DNA from: Bipolaris cookei
Lineage: Eukaryota; Ascomycota; Dothideomycetes; Pleosporales; Pleosporaceae
DNA length: 64,000 nucleotides
Assembly: GCA_002286855.1 (NCBI GenBank)
Contig: NRSV01000010.1
Span: 62,001 to 126,000 of the forward strand
Direction of reading: 5' to 3'
The notes under the pieces were generated by a model. That model was not told the origin of the DNA and made no database searches. It saw nothing but the letters and a program-made list of their open reading frames with translations. This document shows positions 1 through 11,600 of this stretch, in pieces. The translations under genes were made by a program, and so were the position numbers. The first letter of the stretch is position 1, and each line of letters starts with the position of its first letter.

Positions 1-737
1 AATCACGTCAGACATGTGGGTAGGAATGTAAGTGATCTTGGCATGGAAGTACGACATATTGTGCTGACGAAGCGTAGCATGGCCGGTGCGGACAGCACAT
101 CGATAAACATGCGTTCGTTAATGTATTTCCTGATGAAGAATCCTGAGAAGCTTGAGAAAGCGCGTGCAGAAGTCGATGCAGCTTTTGAAAATGGCAGCCT
201 TTCGTCGCCCGTGCAATACAGTCAGGCATCCACACTCCCGTACCTGGCAGCGGTGGTGAAGGAAACAGGGCGACTGTTTCCCGCATTTTCAGTGTCGATG
301 CCTCGGTATGCACCTAGTCAGGGTCTCACGCTTTGTGACAAATATATCCCAGGGGGCTATACTGTGGGTATGAATCCGGCGATTGTCCAACATGACACTG
401 GCGTTTTTGGAGAGGACGCACTCGAGTTTAAACCCGAGCGATGGCTTGAGAGCGAAGAACGCACACGGGCAATGGATAGGGCAATCCTGGCATGGGGGGC
501 TGGGACGCGGACGTGTGTTGGCAAACCTGTAAGTGGCTCTGGGCGTGGCTATCAGACGCCCGCGCTGACAGTGCATAGCTTGCCTTGACACAGATCTACA
601 AAGTAACGGCAGAGACATTGCGCCGGTTTACTTTTGAAATGGCACACAACCGGCCGTGGAGGATTCACAATTGCTCGTTCAATGTGCAGACGGATGTGGT
701 GTGCAGGTTCAAGAGAAGGGATTTGAGCGCCACATAG
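1..737 (+). CDS. Cytochrome P450, C-terminal part (cut by window edge)
   Basis: Haem-thiolate monooxygenase, normally ER-bound. The reading frame is open to the left edge, so the N-terminal half lies outside. Visible in order: the I-helix motif AGADSTS near base 80, the K-helix ExxR as KETGR, the PERW motif, and the haem-binding loop WGAGTRTCVGK with the axial cysteine. An intron with GTAAGT donor at 529 and acceptor at 593 joins the frame to a final exon 594-737 ending in TAG; without it the frame stops at 588. A further intron at about 28-77 (GTAAGT...TAG) just before the I-helix is plausible but unproven. The motif spacing resembles pisatin-demethylase-like fungal P450s, which is a family-level guess; the substrate cannot be read from sequence. 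No biosynthetic cluster partner is visible on the right. Confidence 0.88.
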
Positions 738-2055
738 AAAGCTGTGGCCTGCATCATGTAGGTTCTGGCTGTGGACAATAACGTACCCCTTATCACCGGA
801 GAAACAAAAAGATTAGTCAGATGGAGTGCAGGATCATGATTCCTTTGCTATAGAGCACGGATGCACAAGGCAGCGGTGACAACGTGGTTACTGGGAAGAC
901 CCTCGCAAGCATGCGCCACGAAGGAGATCATCCGAGACAAGAATCAACAGATGTTGAGAGAATTGCCGTAACAGGTAGGTTGAGATGTGGAACTGCCGGG
1001 CTGAGTGTCGTTAGCGCCCTGAGATAGATTGCTGCCGGCTAGATGTTGCATGTGAGTTGCATTGGTTTTTGAGTTTGTCGAGGCCAGCGAAAAGGACTCG
1101 TGGGGCCGTGCACGAGTACGAGGTCTTGGAGAAAAAGCAAAGAAAGGGGCTGTCTCTCCTCGGGTAATAGTACGAGTAAATATAAGGCCAGGCCTGATTG
1201 TAGCATCAATGGAACACAACTTGTTCGTCTCATTTGTCGGAACTGCATTATTTGTTTAAGTTCAAATCTCTATTCCAGTTTTTGAGGAAATCGTATTGAT
1301 GAAGGATCAAAACCGTCCAATGTGAAATGCTTTGAGCTACTGGATTGATTGATACAACTCAGTCTAGGATGCATGTAGCTGGATGACAAAACTGGTGGGA
1401 GTACCAAGATCTTACCTGGCAAATGGGAGGAAACAGGATAGGGGCTGGGTGGAGGCTTGGCGTGGCATGCACTTTCCTGTACCAAACCCCTACATCTGAG
1501 TGATACCATGCTTCTCCAAAGTCTAACATAGAACCGGGCTAGAGCTTGCCAGATGTTGGTTCGCTTGGTTGAATTGGAACCAGATTATGTTGTGGGGTAG
1601 GGACCAAGGACGGGGTGAATGAACGGTCTATGCCGCCCAGTGCGTTTGCATTGCTCGACCGTATTTGTCGCGGCGCTAGCCTTTGTACAGAAGATGCCGA
1701 GGAATGGTCTTATATGTGTTGATTTTTGATGATGGTTGAGTGGTTGTTGGTGTTGAGGCCAAACAGGCTAGAGGCACAGATGATGATTGACACCGGGGTG
1801 CTCTGGCGATGACGATGGCTCAAAGCCCGCCTTGCTGCTTGTTCCCTAGTCGCGTACTCGCTAACCTGGCCTTGCGGCTGCCACTCCCTCCCCATGTGAA
1901 GCTGCAGACGTGAAAAGCAGGTGTATCTTGCATCACCTTTTTTTCTTTTTGCTGAATGTGCTCTGTTTGAAGCTCCATGTCGCGTCCCAGTTGCCTACCG
2001 TGATTCTGAACCAGCGCATTCCCAGCAGCCAAATCGAGATAGGAGACAACGTCCA
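738..2055. other. Intergenic, no supported gene
   Basis: About 1.3 kb between the P450 3' end and the start chosen for the PH-domain gene. Overlapping short frames occur on both strands around 944-1285 and 1710-2100, but none shows a recognisable domain or good intron structure. The right part presumably holds the promoter of the PH-domain gene. Confidence 0.6.
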
Positions 2056-5000
2056 ATGCCCACCCAGGAGCGACACTCATGGCACAAGCCTGAGGTGACC
2101 AACCTGCCGCCAGACTCGTATACTGTGCAGAGATTGGTATGCAATCCCTGCCATGTTATGCAGGCCACAGGCTGAGTACGAGAATTAGCAACATGCCACG
2201 CCTGAACACCTTCACCTCACCTCGAGGCGCTACTTCATCGGTCCTATCCCGGTACACCCCCTCCCTAGCAGCCTGCCTCGGCGGTGTCCTGCAGAGACTA
2301 ACACTCCGTGTAGACAACATGGCTAAACAAGCATCGACGCGACTGGTACAAACACCATCTGCGCATCAACTACTCGACCCGCGCCGGGACCTTTTCCTCG
2401 GACCCCCGCGACGCCCGCCAACGACGATTAAGCGGCCTTGAAGGCCCCAGTTCTTCCGCCCTCTTCCAGCACAGCTTCCCCCAGCCCCAAGACATCGACG
2501 CCGAGGAGGAAGAGACGAGGGAACAAGAAGGAGGACAGAAGGGAGACGTGCAGTCGTCCGAGGCAAGCGGCGCAAATGGAAAAGCTGCTGCGACTGCGGC
2601 ATCACCACCTGCCTTGCAAATACCCCGCAGTTCAGACCAGAGAGGGGATGTGGTGGCGGAAGCGGAAGAAGAGCACTGGGTTGACGCGCCTTCTGAGCCT
2701 GAGGACGAGGACGAGGACAGCGATGACGACGACGCCCACCATGACCAAGACATCCCCACCCCGCCACTGACAACACGACGATCAAGCGAAAAGACATTTG
2801 TCACCGCGTCCTCTATACCGACGACAGAGCCAGACAATAGTGAAATCACAGGAGACCAAGACCCTCAGCAGGAGGAACAGCGCCCGGTAGAGCAAAACGG
2901 CTTACAAGTCCCTTCGAACGGAAGCGAGCCAGGATCGAAGTCGCTGGGCAAGCGCCCGTTACTCAGCATAGAGAGCCATGGACATCCTGCGTCAACCACT
3001 GGAGCTGCTTCTGTAGATGCTAATTCAACGTCGTCTCTGCTGCCTAACGCTGACACCAACAAGGAACCCGCTCTCGCTGACATCGATCCAAACCCACCCA
3101 CCAAAGGCATACTGGCCAAAGTCAGGAGAAAGTCCGAAATGATGTCTTCTTCCTCTGGGCAAGCAAGGGATACAGACGCCACGCCTGAGGAATTAATACG
3201 CAAAAAATCAACTATGCGAAATCTGGTCAAATTCGATGTCCCGGAAAATTCGAGGCGTGCAGCCGTCCAACTTAAAGCCAAGAAGGCGCAGATGACGGTC
3301 CAGCGAGCAGGTACCAGGGTTCGACGAAGGAATATCAAAGAGGGGCTCGTTGTCAAAATGGAGCGCATGCTTGTTCGTGTCGATGCTGCAGCAGAGGTTC
3401 CGGAAGATTTTGATGAGAATGTCAGCCAAAGAGTCGTGTCTCGCGTCAAGAACAAGTGGCGCGAGTACATGGTTGTCTGTCGGCACAGTCACGTTGATGG
3501 TGCTGATTTTGTGCTGCAATTCTACCAGACTCGAGTCATTCCAGAAATCGAAAATGCAGGTGCGAGCAAAAAGGCGGCATATGAAGTTTCACTCAGTCGC
3601 AAGACCAGCAAGGCTAATCTATATTCTGCACTCGACAAGACTATGGTCGTCTCAACGCCAAGACGTCCCGAGACCTTGATCTTTATTATGCAAGCTCGGA
3701 CTTCCTCGAGCGCTGCCGAATGGTATACCTTCATCAGGAACATATTGGGTTGGCAACGCGCTTCTGAACTCCAAATCAACATACCCGACATGAGCCTAAG
3801 TGTGAGCATAGTAAATCCTTTTGCCCAGCTGGAATCCTCTCAGAACAGAGTACACTGCGCGGATAACACTGAAGAGGCTCTCCTTAAAACCATGCAAGAA
3901 GAGGAGGCTGTTGCAGAGAATCTGATACGACGCTGTCTGGATCAACTGGAAGACAAACCGCAATGGGCCGATGTCCTAGCATCATGGATGAAAAACCAGC
4001 GCGTTGGTCTTGCCTGGAAGCGCTACGACCGACTTGAATGGATACACGGGGCCAATGAACGCAAGATGTATGGCACCATCGCCATGCTCAAATCACATGA
4101 GCTGGAGCTGCGACCCAAGACACATTACCCCACAACTGCCATCACGCGAAAGAAGCACAAGATGCTGACCGAGCCAGTCCCAGTTGAAGGTTTCCTCATT
4201 CGACTAACTGGACAACGGGGTCGGTCTAAGCGCCTAGGGCTCATGTACCATAAACAACTGTACTTTGCTAGTCATGACCAGTACTTGGTCTTTTCTCGTC
4301 CGACGAAAGCGACTCCGCCACCGCCACCAAGGCTACCTGCTTCAGAGAACGCGGCCGTGCCAACAGCGGATGCAGTTAGAGACGCGGTACCAGACAGCTG
4401 GGCAGTAAACCCATACAACCTGCAGCATGGTCAGATTGAATGGCTCATGGAGGGTCACACTGGGACAACCGAGGCCAGGCGACTGCACGACGAGGATGCA
4501 GCAGAGGAGGCTGAGCGCAAAGAACAGAATCTCCTCAACTGCGATGGTTACATTAACCTGGTTGACGTTGTCAAAGTCCGCAAAGCCCGATTGGGCGCTA
4601 GTGCTGCTGACGAGGACCTTGAGGAAGGCTCGGACGTGGACTTTGACGAAGACATTGATGACTCTATGAACAATGACGGAGTGACTAATGACCTGGATCT
4701 TGATCGTACCCTTGAGCTAGTCATGAAGAATGACCTCATCATTCGTCTACAGGTATGTAATTGTACAGTGTTTGTTTGTGCGCCGTGCTAACGTGATCAT
4801 TAGGCTGCGAATAAAGCCCGTCGAAAAGAGTGGATACAGCATCTCCGCGCCCTTGTCAAGTACTGGAAGCATCGTACTGCGTCTGATATTGCTCTCTACA
4901 AATCTACACGCAGTCGCAACCTTAGCGCCCTTAAGATTGACGAAGAAACTGAAGCGCATGTTGGTCAATTCGCTCGCAAGTGGGAGGTAACGCAGTCCTT

Positions 5001-5628
5001 TGCTTCGCCTGAGCTTTACAACATGTGTGGCATCGCTTGCTGTCGACCTATTCACATGAGCGGGATGCTTTACCGCAAGCCTCGTATACATGCCCCCTTC
5101 ACGCGGTGCAGCGTTCTGCTAACGGCTGGCACACTTCTTATCTTCCGCGATGTTCTGCGGAGCAGAAGTGGAAAACAGCTCGCCCATATACACCATGAGC
5201 GGATGGCCAATCTGGACCTCAAAGACTGCTATATCTACTCTGGACTTCTCACCGAAAACGATTTGTTATATCAAAATCAAACGTTTGATGCGAACAAATC
5301 AGGGCACCACGCACTTCCACGCATCTACCTCGAAGACGGCTGGACATCAACCGACGAAGATGTCATGACGACATTTGTCATCTGGCATGGAAAAGCTAAG
5401 AGTTGGTTCCGCGCCGAAGAGGGCGCCGGGGGTGGTGAACAGAATCGAAAAGAAGGAAAGAGGACCAAGTTGAAGAGAGTGGCTAAGCTGGGGAGCAAAG
5501 GTCGCAGCGTGGTTTTTAGGGCTCGGTCACGTGCAGAGCGCGACCATTGGGTGCTGGCAATTCAGAATGAGATTGAGAGAGTGCAAGGGAGTGCTGCGGA
5601 CTTTAGACTAGAAGAGAGTATTCGGTGA
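2056..5628 (+). CDS. Spo71/Mug56-like multi-PH-domain protein
   Basis: Large PH-domain protein of the type that in yeasts acts at the prospore membrane during sporulation (family knowledge). Proposed exons: 2056-2136, 2314-4752 and 4804-5628, about 1114 residues. The frame of exon 2 is open upstream to 2314 with no ATG, so an upstream exon is needed. The GTATGC donor at 2137 and the GTGTAG acceptor at 2313 join in phase 0 to an ATG at 2056, giving a basic N-terminus (WLNKHRRDWYKHHLRINY) typical of the family. The second intron (4753-4803) has a GTATGT donor and TGCTAAC branch. PH-like blocks lie near residues 390-505, 645-690 and 920-1100; the middle one is interrupted by an acidic linker. 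An acidic disordered stretch follows the N-terminus. The first exon is the least certain part. Confidence 0.8.
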
Positions 5629-6232
5629 GTGATGTGGGGTTGGGATAGCAATTGGTGTGTTACGGCGCAGAGGACTGAGGTGGGTTCCGTGGTAATGCAG
5701 GATGCTTGTATCATATGTATACTGGAGTATTGTTGTATGGTGGAGGGCATTGGCGTTTTGATGATGGCTAGCATTCATATTAAGTATATTTGGCGTTTAC
5801 TAACATTGTGTAATAGCTAGTAACACCATATCTGTTACTTAAAGCTCAACTTGCTGCGCTCGAGAAGTGTGGGCACTCCTGATGTGCTACACTGCTGGCG
5901 GGCTTGGTACTTAGTTTAAGTGAACGACCATTTCATGTCCAGCCCGTCGCCCTCACTGTACAACGCCTTGATCAACTGGGAGATCCTCTATCACTCTTCT
6001 GATCTCCGAGCTTATCGCGCAACAGGTTTTAGCAGTCTTTGCTTTCACATTCACTACACTACCGCACGGTCCACCCCACACAACAAACGCCCCCCCTCGA
6101 CGATAAATACCTTCCAGCGGTGGACCATAACCTCTTCTCCTCTATAACTCTACCAGACTTACTTCTGTTAATATCACAAGTCTACTCTAAGTCTTCGATC
6201 ACACTCGTTCAAACCACTACCAACCAACCGCA
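5629..6232. other. Intergenic and promoter region
   Basis: About 600 bp with no supported gene. The last 150 bp before 6233 are C/T-rich with CAAC and CACA runs, a common look for fungal core promoters and 5' leaders. Confidence 0.55.
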
Positions 6233-6890
6233 ATGGCTACGCTCAAGTCCCTCTTCATCGCCGCCACGGCGCTCATCAACATCGCTGTTTCCAGCACCGA
6301 GTTCTCCTCTGGAGCCGCGTCCGCAGTTACATTGATCCACCTCGTCACCTCCGTTACCTTCGTCTCCGGCTTGCCGGACGCGCCCCACAAGATGTGCGAC
6401 ACGACGACAGTGACTCAAGTTGCGCCTCCTACCATGGTGACTGTGACTGCAATCCCCAGTACTAATGCTTGCTCTTCTGCTGTTACTTCTGGTCTCGAAA
6501 AGACTGTCCAAGTCTCCTTCATCCCGGTTAAATCGACTGTAAGTCACCTATTCTGTTTACACAAACCCCACTATCTCGCTGTTGATTAGTCTGATATTGA
6601 TGAAATAGACTACTTCCACTGCTAACTTGCACGAAATCAAGACAGTTATCTCCATGACTAAGCTGCCGTACAATGTCCTTGTCAACTCGACGGTTCCCGT
6701 AGCCACGCCTACGCTCACCTTCTCGCACTCGCACCACGCTAACTCTAGCACTATGCTCCAGACAGGAATGGGTACGTTGCCTAGTGCTTCTTACTTGCCT
6801 CCTTATACCCCGCCTATGTACAACGCTGCTACAGATGCTAAGAACGTGGCTGGTATTGTGCTTGTTGGAGGTGTCGTCTTGGCGCTTTAG
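6233..6890 (+). CDS. Small secreted Ser/Thr-rich protein, probably GPI-anchored
   Basis: Unknown function. Two exons, 6233-6538 and 6609-6890, with a GTAAGT donor and a phase-0 join, giving 195 residues. The N-terminus is a clear signal peptide (Lys-5 then a hydrophobic core ending near SSTEF). The mature part is rich in Thr, Val and Ser, with potential N-glycosylation sites (NST, NSS). The C-terminus is a short hydrophobic tail (about 14 residues ending GGVVLAL) after a small-residue stretch (NAATDAKN), the layout of a GPI-attachment signal. Without an intron the first frame would end at 6589, losing this tail, so the splice is favoured. A cell-wall or surface protein is likely; no enzyme motif is seen. 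Confidence 0.75.
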
Positions 6891-7467
6891 AGGGCTTAGA
6901 TGGGAGGGTATGTTAGAGGTCTTGTATGTTGGTTTCCGATCTTACTGATAATAGGGAAGGGGGAGGGATGGGATGGATGTGGTAATCAGGGTTAGTCTTC
7001 CTCGCTCGATGAAGGGTGGATGGAGAATATAGGGGTGATTTGGTCTTGTAGCTAACCTCACTCCCCGTGGATAGAACATCCCACCGCGCAGAACCATGAA
7101 GATCTTCCAGCAACACCATTAGCAGCCCACCATCCTATCGAGTCCAAACTAATCTAACAACGTACTTGGTAGGTAGTAAAACGTATCTCAAACATCAAAA
7201 AGTAAAGTTACAGCAGTCTTGGTTGAAGTTACAAGGAATCTCTCTATAGCGCCGTGCATTACGAACAGGATCTACCCCTGTCTTCTTATTCAACGCAACG
7301 ACAATCACTATCTGGGAGGTCTTAGGATGTACGTCAGTATGTCTAGCAGCTACTATTAGGTTGCGAAGTTGTGCAGTAGCCTATAGACTAAGACCTTGTC
7401 CGCAATTGCCCGCGGAGACAAGCAAGTTCCTGCGAGCCAGCCCTCCTCCCTTCACATACGTTGCCAT
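6891..7467. other. Intergenic, left border of repeat island
   Basis: No supported gene. Base composition becomes more mixed towards the transposase remnant. I looked for an inverted repeat matching the 3' side of that remnant and did not find a convincing one. Confidence 0.5.
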
Positions 7468-9080
7468 AGACCCAAGCCAGCCGAGTGCTGGCGCAGGCTG
7501 TACCTGCAGGTGTGCCCGACACGTTTGCTGCTCGATCAGAACACAGCAATGTCTCAACCTCCACTCTGGTCCATCGGCGTAACGGACGACGTTCACGGGA
7601 GGAGTAGGCTCGAAGCCAGCAGTACCTCAGCCAAGAGGAGGAGAAAGGCCTGATCCAGTTCTTGCTACTGATGTCTAACCTTGGCCACCCAGTGCGAATG
7701 AAGTTCCTTCGCTCCTTAGCTTTCAGTATAGCCTACCAGCGGTCCACGAAGACGCAACCAATCAAGCCCCCGGGCGAGAACTGGCCAAAGCCTTCGCCAA
7801 GCGGCACCCTGAGCTGCAAGCGAGAAAAGTTAAATCGATAGACTGCAAGTGTCACGAGAACAACGTATATGACAAGATAGTCGAGTGGTTCGATGTGATC
7901 GGACAGGTACTGGAAAATCCGGATGTCCTCCCAGAAAACGTCTATAATTTGGATGAGACTGGTGTCATGCTAAGAATGCTTGGTTCAGTTAGGGTCCTGG
8001 TAGGTAAGTGTGACCGGCGGAACTATAGAGGTGGAGGCATGAAACGGACGATGGTTACCGCGGTCGAATGCGTGAATGCAGATGGTAGAGCGCTGCTACC
8101 ACTGATTATCTGGCCCGCTTCAACCCACCGCAGCAATTGGACCATTCACGAGACGCCAGGGTGGCACTATGCGCACTCTGAGAACGGGTACAATGACTCT
8201 AAGGTCAGTTTAGAGTGGCTTACACGTGTGTTCAATCCTCAAACTAAAACACGAGCCGATCGAAAGCCACGTGTGTTAGTGTGCGATGGCTTCGGGAGTC
8301 ATGAAACGCTCGAGATCCTGGGGTTCTGTCTTACTAACAATATCATTCTGTGTCGTTTGCCCTCTCACACATTTCATAAGCTACAACCCTGCGACGTCGG
8401 GCCTTTCGCACCCTTAAAAACGGCATACCGTGACCAGGTTGAACGACTGAACTAAGAAGGCGTAGGCATAGTCGGCAAAGAGCATTTCACCTACCTATAC
8501 TGTCCTGCCAGGGAAAGAACATTAACCCGAAGGAATATCAGGGCTGGGTGGTCTGCAACGGGCCTGTACCCTTTTAATCTGAATAGAGTACTGAAAGACC
8601 TTCCAAAACCTGCAACTGCAGCTGACATTCCAGGAACTACTGTTGCGAGTACTAATGAGGATAACACAACGCCTCAAATGCCTATGACAACAGTAACACC
8701 AGTGACAGCGGAAGCACTTACATCGTTGCATAATACGATTAAGCAGGACACCCATGTAGCTGACGAGATGAAGAGGCGCATACAGAAATTCGCAAATGCT
8801 GCTCAGATCTCGTTTGCTGAGCGAGTCCTTCTAAAGAACCGCAACCAATCTCTTTTCAAGATAAACAATGAAGCTAAAGCTCGTCGATCCACAAGGTCAG
8901 CCGTGCTAGGCAAGGCGAAGGTAATGAGCTTCGAGGACCTTGAAGAGGCGAAGGCAAAGCGTTGCAAAAGAAGAAGCTGCTGCAAAGAAGAGGCAGCATA
9001 GTCGTAAACGCAAGGGTCTCCCACTAGAAACAGACGCAGGTTCGTCATTGTATGAAGGAGAAATAGCGCGGATGTACTAG
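7468..9080 (+). pseudogene. Dead pogo/Fot1-type transposase (DDE_1 family)
   Basis: Remnant of a cut-and-paste DNA transposon. Recognisable blocks in order: an N-terminal helix-turn-helix-like region (about 7500-7660), the conserved stretch ending in KSID before 7845, and the catalytic core 7895-8455 with the three acidic sites NLDETGV, VCDGFGSH and LQPCDVGPF. A Lys/Arg-rich C-terminal tail ends near 9080. Damage: TAG at 7605-7607, a one-base frameshift near 7786, TAA at 8453-8455 inside the DDE domain, and a frameshift near 8960, after which the tail (KKRQHSRKRKG...) continues in another frame to TAG 9078-9080. It cannot make an active transposase. Terminal repeats were not identified, so the element borders are unknown. 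Confidence 0.85.
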
Positions 9081-9237
9081 GAAAACTCTAGCGCTTATAG
9101 CTCTGCTTCTAGGAAATTATATTTAGAGCTTTACCTTATTCTTATATGCCTGTTGGGCATAGCGCCTTGGCTCAGACCCTGTATAGCCCACCTCCGCATA
9201 CTCCGGGATAGACAGACATATATGATACACTTGCCCG

Positions 9238-9708
9238 TGACACTTCCTAGGCACAATAATCAAACTGCGACAAGAAAGAGATCGGATACGAGAGTACACT
9301 AAATACAAAAGAGAAGCAATAGAGAAGAACAAGCACACGTACGCAGCTAAATTTGATCTAAAGCCACAAAAAGCTATAGCTATCCCAAGAGGCACGAAAA
9401 GAGAAACCTCGAGCGCCTTCTTCTCACTCAAAATAGGCCACGGATAATTCAATGCCTACCTAGAGAGAGTAAAGAAGAGTGAGTCGAACCTCTGCAACTG
9501 CGGGAGACCGCAAACACCAGAGCATATCGTCTTATTCAGCAGCTACTACAACGCAGAAAGAAAGAAGCTAAAAGCAACTCTCGACCAGCAAACGCTCACG
9601 ATGCCACTTCTCCTTCACACCACAGTTGGGATAAAAGCTACACTAGCTTTCATTACCAGCACTGGAGTAGGAACAAGACGGTGGCACCTAGTCCAAGAAC
9701 AAGACTAA
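9238..9708 (+). pseudogene. Non-LTR (LINE, Tad-like) retrotransposon 3' ORF end
   Basis: One frame from 9238 to TAA 9706-9708 reads as the C-terminal end of a fungal LINE polyprotein. It shows a Lys/Arg-rich stretch, then FFSLKIGHG, then the zinc-binding tail with CNCGRPQTPEHIVLF and RRWHLVQEQD. A single TAA at about 9442 interrupts it just after KIGHG. In-frame stops lie upstream (for example TGA near 9223), so the RT domain is absent or destroyed. A-rich sequence follows the stop, and a simple AAT/AAC repeat near 10027-10049 may be the 3' tail. Assignment rests on the Cys/His tail and context, without alignment. Confidence 0.65.
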
Positions 9709-10850
9709 TAACAAAACAACAATAACAGCAAGAAAACCAAACCAAACCCAACATAAACATACATTTTCTATATTCTTTTACTTGTTTGTTTCCTTACTTA
9801 CCCCACCAAGAGTCCGTTGGATGATAACCTAGCTATCTAATATCTTTTCCTGTTTACCAAACTGCTCTTTAGCACCAGGCGTCTGCTAGAGGCCTAGCCA
9901 CAAACAGACAAAAGCCGAAGCACCAAAGTAGTATCACACAAAAAACCCCTCCACATGTAAATAACAAGTCAGAACGGCCTACGGCCAAAATCTTATATAG
10001 CCCCAAGCTGCATATAGACTCTAATGGAATAATAATAACAATAATACTAGTAGGCTGGAAAGAAAGCTAGGATAGCAAAGATTAGGACTATACACTTAAA
10101 AAGTCGACTTAGAGAAATTTTAAGAGTATATCTTGAGTGGAAGTAATATAAGACTTCTGGTGTCAAGATTCTTGTTGGTTGGTTTTCACAGATAGAGTAA
10201 CAGGGTGTGCTGGACAGTAACTGGCAAGTATAACAATGTATTGTACTTGTGCTCAAAACTTAAGTTGAACACAATGGGCCATAAGGGCTCATTGCCTATA
10301 GCTATATATTAGTGAGATTTTCTGTGGCATCTATTTGTTGTGTGCTTTCTATGGACGGTGTGCTAAGACTGGATAGTAGATCATGTGACTGGATGACACG
10401 ACTGAGCCTTAGCGTTGTCTTTTCATAAGTGGTGGTTGCTTCGCGTGTCGTTCCTTTCCTTGATAGTAACAAGCAATAAGTATATACATCCCTGCAGTTT
10501 CTCTGCTACAGGACGTGTGCTGATAGCAGCACTTAGCATGCGGGCAGCCTGCAGTAGCGTGCTTAAATATCACTATATGCTATCGTAACAAATTCGACGG
10601 TATCCTTATAGTACTTAGCTGCTAAGAATGGCTGTGGCATATACCTGTAGCTTTCTAGAAGCCTCTACGGCCGGATGCTCGGCCTCGCTGTTCCAGCACC
10701 ACCTTGACCACCACCGTTTGCGCTGCCTGAAGATGCCGATGCCGTCGCTCTACTAAGAAATGATACCTCAGTACTGTGCTCATACCGGCCGCAGACTTGC
10801 TATCAGCCATCCTCCGGCTACTGATTATTTAGAGTTTTCTTTCTGATTAG
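9709..10850. other. A/T-rich repeat-island DNA, no intact gene
   Basis: Includes the probable LINE 3' untranslated part up to about 10049. On the minus strand a short frame starting at ATG near 10810 (MADSKSAAG) lies just inside the LTR candidate. With frame breaks it continues as an Ala/Ser/Gly-rich stretch and then an aromatic, charged one, resembling the start of a degraded gag. This is weak evidence. Nothing else is supported. Confidence 0.4.
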
Positions 10851-11050
10851 TGTTACGTCTCCGCGAAGGCTTTTCCCTCTGTGACGGATATTAGATAAGT
10901 TAGCACTAAACACACTTACAGTATGTGGAAACTGAAGGCTGAAGGTGAAGGTCGAACTTCAATAGGGGTGGCTGGGCCCAGCCGCCGAATATTTCAGCTA
11001 TATACTCCTCCCGCACTATCGAAGTTAGCCAATAAATCCATTATCCAACA
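10851..11050 (-). repeat. Candidate solo or 5' LTR
   Basis: A 200-bp block begins TGTTACG and ends ATCCAACA, so the two ends are the short inverted repeat TGTT/AACA expected of an LTR. Read on the minus strand it starts TGTTGGATAATGG and ends GACGTAACA, followed within about 40 bases by the ATG of the gag-like frame. No 5-bp target duplication is visible and no second LTR was found, so it may be a degraded or solo copy. Confidence 0.4.
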
Positions 11051-11396
11051 CGGTTTACCCTAGAGATAGCTCCTTGAGCACATAGGCCTTTAAAGTAACG
11101 CTGACTCCGTTACCTAGGATCAGGGGTCCGGCTTCGCCTCTGTTGGCATTAGCGCTTACTACTTATACGAGATCGGGCTATACTGTGTGCTATGGCTCAC
11201 ATCCAGATTCTGTGATCACGCACCGATATCCCATCGAGAAGCTCTACCAAAAGGCGTCCAACCCGTTACAAGCTAGTTAATTAGCTCTAGGATAGCGCCC
11301 CTAGTATCCCTTCCCACAAGAGGCTATGAATCCTCTAATACTGCACGTCTGCAAGATTTCATTTCAACCTGTCTTTAGCTATTGCTTTGTGAGTAA

Positions 11397-11442
11397 CACT
11401 GTGCCCGCTCACAATATGCCCGGATTCGGATCATGCCCCGCC
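11397..11442 (+). repeat. Left terminal inverted repeat of the Fot1-like element
   Basis: Aligns with the reverse complement of 13688-13733 without gaps. The best-conserved core is TTCGGATCATG. About 12 mismatches occur over 46 positions and all but one are transitions. Similarity continues weakly inward (CATCAT..CGCG..CTCAA). Confidence 0.8.
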
Positions 11443-11600
11443 AATACCATCATCGCGATCTCAAACTTGAAGCTGTACAACGCCACACAATAGCTTAATA
11501 TATATAAAAACTTCGTGTTGCATTAATCAGATGCTTATGCTCAATCTATACTATCTAAGTCTTTGCAGGAGGTTGACGCCGCGGCCCCGCGTCGTGATTT

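Noticed and set aside
2366..2849. Long minus-strand frames opposite the start of the PH-domain gene
   Set aside because: They mirror Ser/Glu-rich codons of the plus-strand exon and have no domain; the plus frame has family features and good splice sites.
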